This document shows positions 1 to 5,349 of a stretch of 5,349 nucleotides of DNA, in pieces. Each line of letters begins with the position of its first letter. The stretch's first letter is position 1. Both the position numbers and the translations under genes were made by a program. The notes below the pieces were generated by a model, which saw nothing but the letters and a program-made list of their open reading frames with translations, did not search any database and was not told the origin of the DNA. The DNA lies in NCBI GenBank assembly GCA_030447145.1, contig JAUJLY010000244.1, forward strand, positions 1 to 5,349. Reading direction: 5' to 3'. Source of the stretch: Thermomicrobiales bacterium (GTDB lineage: Bacteria; Chloroflexota; Chloroflexia; Thermomicrobiales; UBA6265).

Positions 1-1068
1 GGTTTGCTTTTCGTCGAGATGGATGACACCGCGCCGCGCGAGATCGAACATCGTGGCGATCACATCACGGGTATGCGTCTCCTCATCGACCAAGGTTCCC
101 GCCGCACCCGGGCGGAGATCGTCAGGCGGCTCGGCGACAATGTCGGCCACCAGACCAATTTCAGGATCTCGGCCCCGGGTGTACCAGAGCCCAGCAAGCA
201 GCACGGAGCCACCGACAAGCAGAAGCAGCCCGGCGCCAAGAAAGAGCGTGCCAGCCACGGCCGACTGGCCTGCGGCATTGATCTGCTCCTCGCGAATCTG
301 GTCAAAGCGGTCCTGCCATGCCGGCTCGGCCGCGGCGGTTATCGGCGGAAACTGGAGATTGACCTCGAAACGATCGCCGCGATCGAGGTTGCTCTGCCTC
401 CACGTAAATGTCTGGCCATTGGTTTCTACACCCTCAGGCCGTGCCACTGTCTGTGCCGGGTCGACCGGCTCGGGAAGGGTGACAGTAACCGTCGAGCTCC
501 GGATCGGCGCAATATCGGTGACGTCCGTCTCAATCGCCACCCAGCGTAACTGCTGGTTCGCCGGCTCGAGGTCCTCGTATACGCGAATGGCACCGATGAG
601 ATCGTATTCGATAACAATTACGCGCGTGTTGTCCTCGGCGGATCCAAGGGGGCTCGTCGGCTCATAGGCGTAATCGATCTCCAAGGTGCCGGCATTTTCC
701 TCAACTGCATACGTGCCGGGTTCCTCGTTAAAGAACCGCACCTGTTCCGCAGCTCGCGGCTCCTCGCTGGCACTATCGGCGATGCTGACGCTGACATTGG
801 TGATAGCTTCGGTTCCGGTCAGTGGGATATTTGCAAAACCCGTACTGAAACGGCCATCAAATTCGACCACCTGGGTTTCGATGACATGCACTGTGCCCTC
901 GTCATTGACTACAAAGTCGACGTTGTACTCATCCCAGACAACGCGATTACCAGATTGCGCGGTTGCGAGGGGCACTCCCATATGCCCGAAGAGCAGCGCA
1001 ATAAGCGCCAGTGTGGCGAACGCATAGAGCCAACACCGGTGTCGACTCCCGGGGAGCGGCATCGTCAT
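1..1068 (-). CDS. DUF2207 domain-containing membrane protein (partial, C-terminus beyond the left edge)
   Basis: The frame is open from an ATG at 1068 to the window edge, giving 356 codons with no stop. Residues about 13-38 form a signal peptide (hydrophobic LALIALLF core, likely cleavage after ATA). Residues about 40-245 are a beta-rich extracytoplasmic domain of the DUF2207 type (starts near VVWDEYNVDFVVNDEGTVHV). A transmembrane helix spans about 269-295 and is followed directly by WYTRGRDPEIG and then TRDVIATMFDLARRGVIHLDE, which is the characteristic start of the cytoplasmic half in DUF2207 (YciQ-like) proteins. The missing C-terminus would normally carry more cytoplasmic sequence and further membrane helices. 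The start is supported by two overlapping AGGA motifs (1079-1087), the nearer ten bases before the ATG, and by an in-frame stop at 1090-1092. A second ATG at 1062 is less well spaced. The molecular role of the family is unknown to me. The gene is divergent from the metal regulator, with no visible functional link. Family call is fairly sure; function is not. Confidence 0.85.
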   Translation of the reverse strand, partial: MTMPLPGSRHRCWLYAFATLALIALLFGHMGVPLATAQSGNRVVWDEYNVDFVVNDEGTVHVIETQVVEFDGRFSTGFANIPLTGTEAITNVSVSIADSASEEPRAAEQVRFFNEEPGTYAVEENAGTLEIDYAYEPTSPLGSAEDNTRVIVIEYDLIGAIRVYEDLEPANQQLRWVAIETDVTDIAPIRSSTVTVTLPEPVDPAQTVARPEGVETNGQTFTWRQSNLDRGDRFEVNLQFPPITAAAEPAWQDRFDQIREEQINAAGQSAVAGTLFLGAGLLLLVGGSVLLAGLWYTRGRDPEIGLVADIVAEPPDDLRPGAAGTLVDEETHTRDVIATMFDLARRGVIHLDEKQT

Positions 1069-1111
1069 CGTGGTCAAGTCCTGTCCTGGTCAGCGATTCA
1101 ACGGATCCTAC

Positions 1112-1117
1112 GTTATA
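1112..1117 (-). promoter_or_regulatory. Candidate -10 box for the DUF2207 gene
   Basis: On the minus strand, TATAAC (five of six matches to TATAAT) lies about 44 bases upstream of the DUF2207 ATG in an AT-rich island inside the divergent spacer. This would give a leader of about 35-40 bases containing the AGGA ribosome-binding motifs. No good -35 hexamer is found 16-18 bases upstream, where the sequence is GC-rich. The same island read on the plus strand gives TATAAG and could instead serve the regulator gene. Tentative. Confidence 0.3.
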
Positions 1118-1256
1118 AGTATCGCATCTCGCCGGGGCGGCATTGGCGCCTTGTCCCACTCCACGGTTAGTGCAATTGATCCCCTCTGCACGATCACCGC
1201 CACGCTGGCGCCTGAAGTCTTCGCTCCCAGATGAGACGCAGTCCCGTCAGGGCGAG

Positions 1257-1262
1257 TATCAT
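1257..1262 (+). promoter_or_regulatory. Candidate leaderless -10 box for the Fur-family gene
   Basis: TATCAT (a TANNNT-type -10) ends seven bases before the ATG at 1270, so transcription would begin at or beside the start codon and give a leaderless mRNA. This fits the absence of a properly spaced Shine-Dalgarno before that ATG; the nearest AGGG (1249-1252) is 17 bases away. No recognisable -35 hexamer is present around 1234-1239, which is common for leaderless promoters in some GC-rich phyla. This is inference from spacing only. Confidence 0.3.
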
Positions 1263-1269
1263 AGACGGC

Positions 1270-1779
1270 ATGGCAACACACGAGCACCATATCCACCAGA
1301 CCGAGTCGCTGGCACTCTCCCGACCGGAGGTCGAGCGTGTGCTCGGCGAGCATGGTTACCGCCTGACGGCACCGCGGTCCGCGATTGTCGATGCGGTTCT
1401 TCGCCACTCCCGGCCCTTTTCCGCCGAGCAGCTTGTTACCGAATTGAGCGAGACGCGAGGTGGACCTCGTATCGGTCGCGCGACAGTCTACCGGACCCTG
1501 GAGGTCCTTGCCGCTATCGACGTGCTGACCCGTATCGTCCAACCGGACGGTCATCCCAGCTACATCTGGGGCACGCCCGGCCTCCGGCATCACCTTCTCT
1601 GTGAGAGCTGTGGTACCACCGTAACCTTTACTGCATGTCCGCTCGACGATCTGGTGGAGGAGCTCACACGGAACACCGATTTCGAGATACGGGATCATGT
1701 GCTCGAAGTCTTTGGCGTGTGCCCGGCGTGCAGACACGGAGATCGCACCATAACTTCGTCGATTGCCTCCATTTATTGA
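1270..1779 (+). CDS. Fur-family metal-responsive transcriptional repressor (Zur-like by context)
   Basis: This 169-residue protein matches the size and order of Fur/Zur/PerR proteins. An N-terminal winged helix (about 17-88) holds RLTAPRSAIVDAVL and the recognition helix RATVYRTLEVL (70-80). A C-terminal dimerisation and metal domain (about 95-155) follows. The structural zinc site is visible as two CxxC pairs, Cys111/Cys114 (CESC) and Cys151/Cys154 (CPAC). Candidate sensory-site ligands are His107-His108 and His143. The N-terminus is histidine-rich (HEHHIH, residues 4-9), possibly an extra metal ligand. I chose the ATG at 1270 because family alignment needs only a short N-terminal extension. 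An in-frame ATG at 1231 would add 13 residues that do not look conserved and has no ribosome-binding site. The gene lies 137 bases upstream of a metal ABC transporter on the same strand, so it probably controls metal uptake. Zinc (Zur) is the best guess, but manganese (Mur) or iron (Fur) cannot be excluded from sequence alone. Confidence 0.9.
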   Translation: MATHEHHIHQTESLALSRPEVERVLGEHGYRLTAPRSAIVDAVLRHSRPFSAEQLVTELSETRGGPRIGRATVYRTLEVLAAIDVLTRIVQPDGHPSYIWGTPGLRHHLLCESCGTTVTFTACPLDDLVEELTRNTDFEIRDHVLEVFGVCPACRHGDRTITSSIASIY

Positions 1780-1798
1780 CACTTCGTATCAATAAATG
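1770..1798. promoter_or_regulatory. AT-rich inverted repeat, candidate operator for the metal regulator
   Basis: The left arm CATTTATTGA (1770-1779) is the exact reverse complement of the right arm TCAATAAATG (1789-1798). Allowing one mismatch, the dyad extends to 13-base arms (1770-1782 and 1786-1798) around a three-base centre. It is strikingly AT-rich against its surroundings. It overlaps the regulator's last codons and stop, and it covers the -35 box and spacer of the predicted transporter promoter. It lacks a GC-rich stem and a U-tract, so it does not look like a terminator. A repressor bound here would block RNA polymerase. The dyad does not match the classic Fur or gamma-proteobacterial Zur box as I know them, so assigning it to the adjacent regulator is inference. 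Confidence 0.6.
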
Positions 1799-1804
1799 TA
1801 TTCT
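1776..1804 (+). promoter_or_regulatory. Predicted sigma-70-type promoter of the metal transporter operon
   Basis: A perfect TTGACA -35 hexamer (1776-1781) is followed after exactly 17 bases by TATTCT (1799-1804), a four-of-six match to the -10 consensus. Transcription would start near 1811 and give a leader of about 105 bases before the ATPase start at 1917. The -35 box lies across the stop codon of the upstream regulator gene and inside the left arm of the inverted repeat at 1770-1798. I saw no recognisable riboswitch in the leader. Confidence 0.6.
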
Positions 1805-1916
1805 CGGGGACAACAGCACCTCGCCTCGCGACGTGCCGCGAAACGCCACTGTCGGCCGCACGACCCGGCTTAGCTAGTAGCGGCGCATAACACTCCCACG
1901 TCAGGTAAGTCTCCTC

Positions 1917-2714
1917 ATGGTGATTCCAGGACCCCATCAGCAAGACCGCAAACCGCTCCTGACAGCAAGGGAGCTCTCGGTTCATTACGAGGAGAGGTCG
2001 GCGCTCCGTGATATCACCCTTGATATTTATCCCGGCCGCACGGTAAGCCTGCTGGGGCCAAATGGGGCGGGCAAAAGCACGTTGCTCAAGGTCTTCGCTG
2101 GAATGATTCCGCCCTCCCACGGTTCCGTCGAGCTTGCAGGTACTCCGTTGAGCGGCGCCCATGAGAGCGTCACCTATGTTCCTCAGCGCACGGGAGCGGA
2201 CTGGACCTTCCCCATATCAGTCCTGGAAGCGACGCTCCTTGGCCTCTCTCGCTCCCGTCCCCGCTGGCGCCCCTTCAGCCGGCGAGATCGCGACCAGGCG
2301 ATCCAGGCGTTGCAGGAAGTGAAGATGGACCACCTTTCGGCTGCCCAGATCGGCGCACTCTCAGGCGGCCAGCAGCAGCGCGTTTTCCTTGCGCGGGCGC
2401 TCCTTGCCTGCGGCCGGGTCTTGCTGCTGGACGAGCCCTTCACAGGCGTGGACATCCCCACACAGGAGATGCTCGTCGAGCTTTTTGAGCGCCTCAGCAA
2501 CGAAGGTACAGCCGTCGTTTATGCGACGCATGACCTCCAGCAGGCAGCAAGTACCTCTGACGAGGTGATCCTGCTCAACGGGCAAATTGTCGCGAGGGGT
2601 TCGCCCGCCGAAGTCATGAGCGAGAAGATCCTCCGGACGACGTTCGGTGGGCAGGTGATCGTGGTCCATGCCAGTAATACCAGCGCCCCGGTCCCCGATG
2701 AGGCACTTATCTGA
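1917..2714 (+). CDS. Metal (Zn/Mn-type) ABC transporter, ATP-binding subunit
   Basis: This 265-residue cytoplasmic ATPase powers metal import through the permease encoded next. All nucleotide-binding motifs are intact: Walker A GPNGAGKST (47-55), Q-loop VPQR with Gln90, signature LSGGQQQR (148-155), Walker B VLLLDEP (168-174) and H-loop ATHD with His205. Just after the Q-loop, DWTFPISVLEATLLGL (95-110) resembles the DWxFP segment typical of the manganese/zinc/iron chelate-type family (MntB, SitB, ZnuC relatives) and separates it from other importers. Length is normal for the family. The ATG at 1917 has AGGT (1903-1906) ten bases upstream; the next codon is GTG. The gene probably has its own promoter (1776-1804). 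Its stop TGA shares one base with the permease ATG, suggesting translational coupling. Family assignment is secure. The metal is uncertain; the DWxFP type is frequent in manganese systems, whereas a Zur-like regulator would favour zinc. Confidence 0.93.
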   Translation: MVIPGPHQQDRKPLLTARELSVHYEERSALRDITLDIYPGRTVSLLGPNGAGKSTLLKVFAGMIPPSHGSVELAGTPLSGAHESVTYVPQRTGADWTFPISVLEATLLGLSRSRPRWRPFSRRDRDQAIQALQEVKMDHLSAAQIGALSGGQQQRVFLARALLACGRVLLLDEPFTGVDIPTQEMLVELFERLSNEGTAVVYATHDLQQAASTSDEVILLNGQIVARGSPAEVMSEKILRTTFGGQVIVVHASNTSAPVPDEALI

Positions 2715-3610
2715 TGACGGCGTGGCTCACGGATCCCTGGCAGCACACGTTCATGCAGAACGCCTTCATCGCCATTACGCTTGTCGGCATCATCTGCGGC
2801 GCGATGGGCGTCTTCGTCACCTTGCGTGGTCTTGCCTTTCTTGGTGACGCCCTCGCTCATGCAATTTTTCCGGGCGTGGTGATTGCCTTCATTCTCGGCG
2901 GGAATTTTCTGGTCGGTGCCATTATCGCCGCCATCATCGTCTCGCTCGGGATTGGCGCGATCAGCCAGAGCGGGCGCATCAACAACGACACGGCTGTGGG
3001 TGTGCTCTTCGTTGGCGCCTTCTCTCTTGGTATCGCGCTGATGTCGACCCAGAGCGGCTATGTCCGGGACCTCAACGCCTTCCTCTTTGGCTCGATCCTC
3101 GGTGTCACCCGCAGTGATCTCACCCTCACGGTCGCCGTCGGCATGATCGTGCTCGCTGTGTTGCTGCTCTTCCGGCGGGAGCTGACGATGATCTCGTTTG
3201 ACCGCACCTTCAGCAAATCCAATGGCCTCAACCTCTGGCTCTACGACCAACTCTTCCTCGTGCTGCTCGCTATGGCCATCGTTATTTCCTTGCAGACGGT
3301 GGGGAATATCCTCGTGCTGGCAATGCTTGTGACGCCCGCCGCCACTGCCCGCCTGCTGACCAACGACCTGCGCAAGATGGTCGTCCTCTCTTGCCTGACC
3401 GGCTCGCTTGCCGGTGTCGCAGGCCTCTATCTCTCCTATCACCAGGGCGTCCCGTCGGGTGCGGCCGTCGTGCTGGTCTCCACGACGATCTTCGCGATCG
3501 TCTTCCTGTTCGAGCCCCGCACCGGCGCGATCAGCAATCGGGTCCTACGCCGCCTCCATCATCCCCATCCTGAGAAAGACGATTTCCCGGCATCCCGACC
3601 GGCGGCGTAG
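2714..3610 (+). CDS. Metal ABC transporter permease, ABC-3 family (ZnuB/MntB type)
   Basis: This 298-residue polytopic inner-membrane protein forms the metal channel with the preceding ATPase. Hydrophobic segments are visible at about 17-37, 49-61, 63-83, 93-110, 137-153, 178-192, 197-207, 223-240 and 249-266. Family signatures include LRGLAFLGDALAHAIFPGVV (37-56), GVLFVGAFSLGIALMS (96-111), FLFGSILGV (123-131), VGNILVLAMLVTPAATARLL (196-215) and SYHQGVPSGA (241-250). Helical segment LGDALAHAIFPG is the conserved region thought to contact the transport path or ATPase. The C-terminal tail is cytoplasmic or exposed and contains HHPHP (282-286). The ATG at 2714 overlaps the ATPase stop by one base and has GAGG (2700-2703) ten bases upstream. 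No substrate-binding protein gene follows; the next gene is convergent. The family is certain and the metal specificity open. Confidence 0.93.
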   Translation: MTAWLTDPWQHTFMQNAFIAITLVGIICGAMGVFVTLRGLAFLGDALAHAIFPGVVIAFILGGNFLVGAIIAAIIVSLGIGAISQSGRINNDTAVGVLFVGAFSLGIALMSTQSGYVRDLNAFLFGSILGVTRSDLTLTVAVGMIVLAVLLLFRRELTMISFDRTFSKSNGLNLWLYDQLFLVLLAMAIVISLQTVGNILVLAMLVTPAATARLLTNDLRKMVVLSCLTGSLAGVAGLYLSYHQGVPSGAAVVLVSTTIFAIVFLFEPRTGAISNRVLRRLHHPHPEKDDFPASRPAA

Positions 3611-3632
3611 TGTCACAGGGAATCAGACCCGA

Positions 3633-3672
3633 CGGACCCTGCCAGCCGTTGGCCGTCGGCTGGCGGGGTCCG
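3633..3672. terminator. GC-rich hairpin between convergent genes, probable bidirectional terminator
   Basis: CGGACCC (3633-3639) pairs with GGGTCCG (3666-3672), and GCCAGCC (3641-3647) pairs with GGCTGGC (3658-3664). One T/G opposition (3640/3665) gives a 15-position stem, with a loop of about ten bases. It starts 22 bases after the permease stop and ends directly against the stop codon (3673-3675) of the convergent transpeptidase gene. Neither flank has a clear U-tract, so it is not a textbook intrinsic terminator; it could act with Rho or protect mRNA 3' ends. The stem itself is plain from the sequence and its role is inferred. Confidence 0.6.
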
Positions 3673-4614
3673 CTAGTCATGGATCTCGACGCGCATGCCG
3701 ATAAAGGCGAAATCGAACATCCGCCGGGCTTCATCCTCGCCGAGCCGGACGCACCCAAGCGCGGTTGTGCCGCCGGTCTCGACGATATTTCCGCCCGCGT
3801 TGCGCACCAGTAAGTGGAAGCCAGTGCTTCGGTCAGGATCGAACCCGACCCAGTCAGTCAGATAGACGCCGGGTGCGAACGGTGTTTCGGTCAGTTCCTG
3901 ATTCATTGAGAAGACGTGGAACGTGCCGACGGCGGTGGAGTAGTAACCATCCGCGGCGGGGTCCTTGCCGATCTTCGCCTGAAATACGGCGACGGTCCGG
4001 TAGCCCTCGTGCAGCGTTACCGTCGCCGTTGACCGATCAACCTCAACCCAACGTTCCCCGGCAGGGACATCAGCCACCTCTGATTCTGGTTCCAGTTCTG
4101 CTGTCGTGAAAGTGCGCGGATCTGTTGACGCAGTGGCAATGCCTCCGCCCACGACGGGTGCATCAGGAACAACAGTTTCCGCAGGTGTCTCAGTGGGAAT
4201 TTGGCTCGGGGCAGCAGTCGGCTTGACGCCCTCCGGCCGGTTGACGGCCGCGGCCAGGACATCAGCCTCGGGCGCGATGTATTCCACCGAGATCCACGCT
4301 TCTTATCCCCCGGATTGCACCAGAACGAAACCGTCCTGTTCCACCGTGATGACATCGATCTGACTCTGCGGCGGCAATACGGAAAGCACGCTGTGCGATA
4401 TGCCAGGTCCTGCCCGAAGGTTCACGTCCGCTGTCGTCACGAAGTTGCGGGTCTCTGACGTTCGGGCTATTTCCTTGGGCACGCTCTGGCCTGGGGGACC
4501 GCTCCCCAGATGTCCCTGGATTTGCCAAAGCACGGCAAAGGCGAGAGTGGCAAAGAGCAGAGGCTTTGCCATGGTTTCCCAGTGGCCCTGTTGCTGCCCT
4601 CTCCCGCGCTTCAC
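3673..4614 (-). pseudogene. SH3b-domain L,D-transpeptidase (YkuD) interrupted by an in-frame TAA stop
   Basis: The frame reads as a 313-residue secreted L,D-transpeptidase apart from one TAA at codon 104 (4303-4305). Upstream lie a signal peptide or anchor (basic KRGRG, hydrophobic about 18-33) and an SH3b domain from about 58 (TTADVNLRAGPGISHSVLSVL). The stop falls inside that domain, between VLVQSGG and EAWISVEYIAPEAD, and the SH3b fold plainly continues after it in the same frame. A Pro/Thr-rich linker (about 125-165) follows, then the YkuD domain (about 188-313) with YYSTAVGTFHVFS, GFHLLV (His267), GCVRL (Cys288) and the ending FDFAFIGMRVEIHD. His267 and Cys288 fit the HX14-17(S/T)HGC spacing, although the HGC histidine is Leu. 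The GTG at 4614 has GAGGGA (4621-4626) six bases upstream; an ATG at 4572 is an alternative. The 5' fragment alone would give 103 residues without a catalytic domain. Restart at GTG 4287 would give a 204-residue enzyme without a signal peptide. A recent nonsense mutation or a sequencing error is likeliest; readthrough is less likely. Family members form 3-3 crosslinks or anchor proteins in peptidoglycan. Confidence 0.8.
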
Positions 4615-4620
4615 CGTGCT

Positions 4621-4626
4621 TCCCTC
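4621..4626 (-). promoter_or_regulatory. Ribosome binding site that decides the GTG start of the interrupted transpeptidase
   Basis: On the minus strand GAGGGA lies six bases before the GTG at 4614-4612, an ideal spacing. The internal ATG at 4572 has only a weak, badly spaced purine run. This favours the GTG start, which adds a basic N-region (KRGRG) in front of the hydrophobic segment, as signal peptides usually have. The 78-base gap to the upstream paralogue shows no clear promoter, so the two genes may be co-transcribed. Confidence 0.5.
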
Positions 4627-4692
4627 GCCTTGACCCTGCGAACGGGAACCCCTCCTGGCGTCTTCCAGCCGGAAGGAGTCCCCACGCCGCTG

Positions 4693-5349
4693 CTAGTTAT
4701 GGATCTCTACCCGCATGCCGGGGAAGGCAAAATCGTACACCGCGTCAATATCGCCAGGCGCCAATGCGACGCAACCGCCAGTCTTACCCGCGCCGTTGGG
4801 CACGATATCTCCATTGGCGTCCTTGGTGTAGGAGTGGAAGCCGTTGGACCGTTCCCAGTCAAACCCGATCCAATGCGTGATGTATGCATCCGCGAAGGGC
4901 GTGTACTGAAGTGAACTGTCCATCCAGTTGACGTAGTAGGTGCCGACGGCCGTGGAATAGTATCCATAGTCGGAGGTGTCCCATCCCATCGACGCCCAGT
5001 AGGTCGCCTGAGGCATGTCACCGATATAGAGCGTCACCGAACCTTGGGAGCGATTGATATCGATCCAGTGCTCTTCATAGGCGACCTCGACGGGCGCGTC
5101 GTACGTGACTGAGGCGCCACCAACGCCGTCGACAGTCAGGTACTCGGCCCAGACCCATCCATCTATGCCGTAGTAGCGAACCTCATACTTTCCGTCTTCC
5201 GGGCCCCAAAGGACGTCAACCCGCTCACCTGCATACATCCATTCGATGATTGATTGATCCGTGAAGTCGGCCATCAAGCCGACGCCATCGGTATTGATCG
5301 TCCCCGCCAGCCCAGCCGAGGCATCCTTCGCCGAAAAACTGGCCAGAGC
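4693..5349 (-). CDS. SH3b-domain L,D-transpeptidase (YkuD) paralogue (partial, N-terminus beyond the right edge)
   Basis: The frame is open from the right edge to a TAG at 4693-4695, giving 218 visible residues. TTG and ATG codons at 5277 and 5274 lie inside the SH3b domain and are not the true start. The visible protein has an SH3b domain (about 16-72: INTDGVGLMADFTDQ through GIDGWVWAEYLTV), a short linker (about 73-93) and a YkuD L,D-transpeptidase domain (about 94-218). The catalytic pair is recognisable as His172 (NGFHSY) and Cys193 (TGGCVAL), 21 residues apart, within the family spacing. The histidine normally preceding Gly-Cys is replaced by Gly191. The segments YYSTAVGTYYV, TPFADAYITHWIGFDWERSNGFH and the ending YDFAFPGMRVEIHN closely match the downstream gene at 3673-4614, so the pair is a tandem duplication. 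A signal peptide is expected in the missing part. The predicted role is peptidoglycan 3-3 crosslinking or attachment, outside the membrane, with SH3b binding the wall. Substrate is not shown by the sequence. Confidence 0.88.
   Translation of the reverse strand, partial: ALASFSAKDASAGLAGTINTDGVGLMADFTDQSIIEWMYAGERVDVLWGPEDGKYEVRYYGIDGWVWAEYLTVDGVGGASVTYDAPVEVAYEEHWIDINRSQGSVTLYIGDMPQATYWASMGWDTSDYGYYSTAVGTYYVNWMDSSLQYTPFADAYITHWIGFDWERSNGFHSYTKDANGDIVPNGAGKTGGCVALAPGDIDAVYDFAFPGMRVEIHN

Noticed and set aside
4..667. Two plus-strand open frames of 181 and 214 codons at the left end.
   Set aside because: They are shadows of the minus-strand DUF2207 gene, which shows a signal peptide, a transmembrane helix and family motifs over the same region.
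1108..1782. A 224-codon minus-strand open frame opposite the Fur-family gene.
   Set aside because: It shows no recognisable motif, and the opposite strand encodes a complete Fur-family protein with both zinc CxxC pairs.
1770..1798. The inverted repeat as an intrinsic terminator of the Fur-family gene.
   Set aside because: The stem is almost entirely A/T and is not followed by a T-run. It overlaps a good -35 box, so an operator is the better reading.
1805..1916. Riboswitch or attenuator in the roughly 110-base leader of the transporter operon.
   Set aside because: Only short, scattered pairings such as GCCGC with GCGGC were seen, with no motif of a known metal riboswitch.
2519..3442. A 307-codon open frame on the minus strand opposite the ATPase and permease genes.
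   Set aside because: Its translation is very rich in Asp, Glu, Gly, His and Arg with no recognisable domain, and it is antisense to two clear, well-conserved genes. It reflects codon bias of the real genes.
3673..4287. A stand-alone 204-residue L,D-transpeptidase starting at GTG 4287.
   Set aside because: It starts inside the SH3b domain and lacks a signal peptide and a ribosome-binding site. The missing parts are in the same frame immediately upstream, so it is the 3' half of the interrupted gene.
4662..4675. Small hairpin CTTCC-agcc-GGAAG between the two transpeptidase genes as a terminator.
   Set aside because: The stem is only five base pairs with imperfect extension and no U-tract, too weak to call.

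Overview
The window is GC-rich (about 60% by eye), densely coded bacterial chromosome. No mobile element, tRNA, rRNA or CRISPR array is visible. The gene set (a DUF2207 membrane protein, a Fur-family regulator, a two-gene metal ABC transporter, and tandem SH3b plus L,D-transpeptidase proteins), the codon use and a possible leaderless promoter would suit a Chloroflexota bacterium, for example of the Thermomicrobia. That placement is a low-confidence inference, because no phylogenetic marker gene is present.

Layout. Positions 1-1068 (minus strand) hold the N-terminal 356 codons of a secreted, membrane-anchored DUF2207 protein that runs off the left edge. A divergent intergenic region of about 200 bp follows. 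Then come a Fur/Zur-family metalloregulator (1270-1779, plus), a metal ABC transporter ATPase (1917-2714, plus) and its ABC-3 family permease (2714-3610, plus), whose start overlaps the ATPase stop by one base. A strong GC-rich hairpin (3633-3672) separates this convergently from two minus-strand paralogues of the SH3b plus L,D-transpeptidase (YkuD) type. The first (3673-4614) is interrupted by an in-frame TAA codon inside its SH3b domain. The second (4693-5349) is intact as far as seen and runs off the right edge.

How the genes work together. The regulator and transporter form a metal-homeostasis module. Between them lies an AT-rich inverted repeat (1770-1798) that also contains a perfect TTGACA -35 box (1776-1781) and sits just upstream of a plausible -10 box (1799-1804). 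This is the arrangement expected of an operator at which a metal-loaded repressor shuts off the transporter promoter. No substrate-binding protein gene is present in the window. Zinc or manganese is the likely substrate; the sequence does not settle which. The two L,D-transpeptidase genes look like a tandem duplication acting on the cell wall outside the membrane, and one copy appears to be decaying or carries a sequence error.

Most of the window is ordinary. The observations most worth checking are the operator/promoter overlap, the in-frame stop in the first transpeptidase and the altered active-site motif shared by both transpeptidases. I did not find convincing evidence of an undescribed system.
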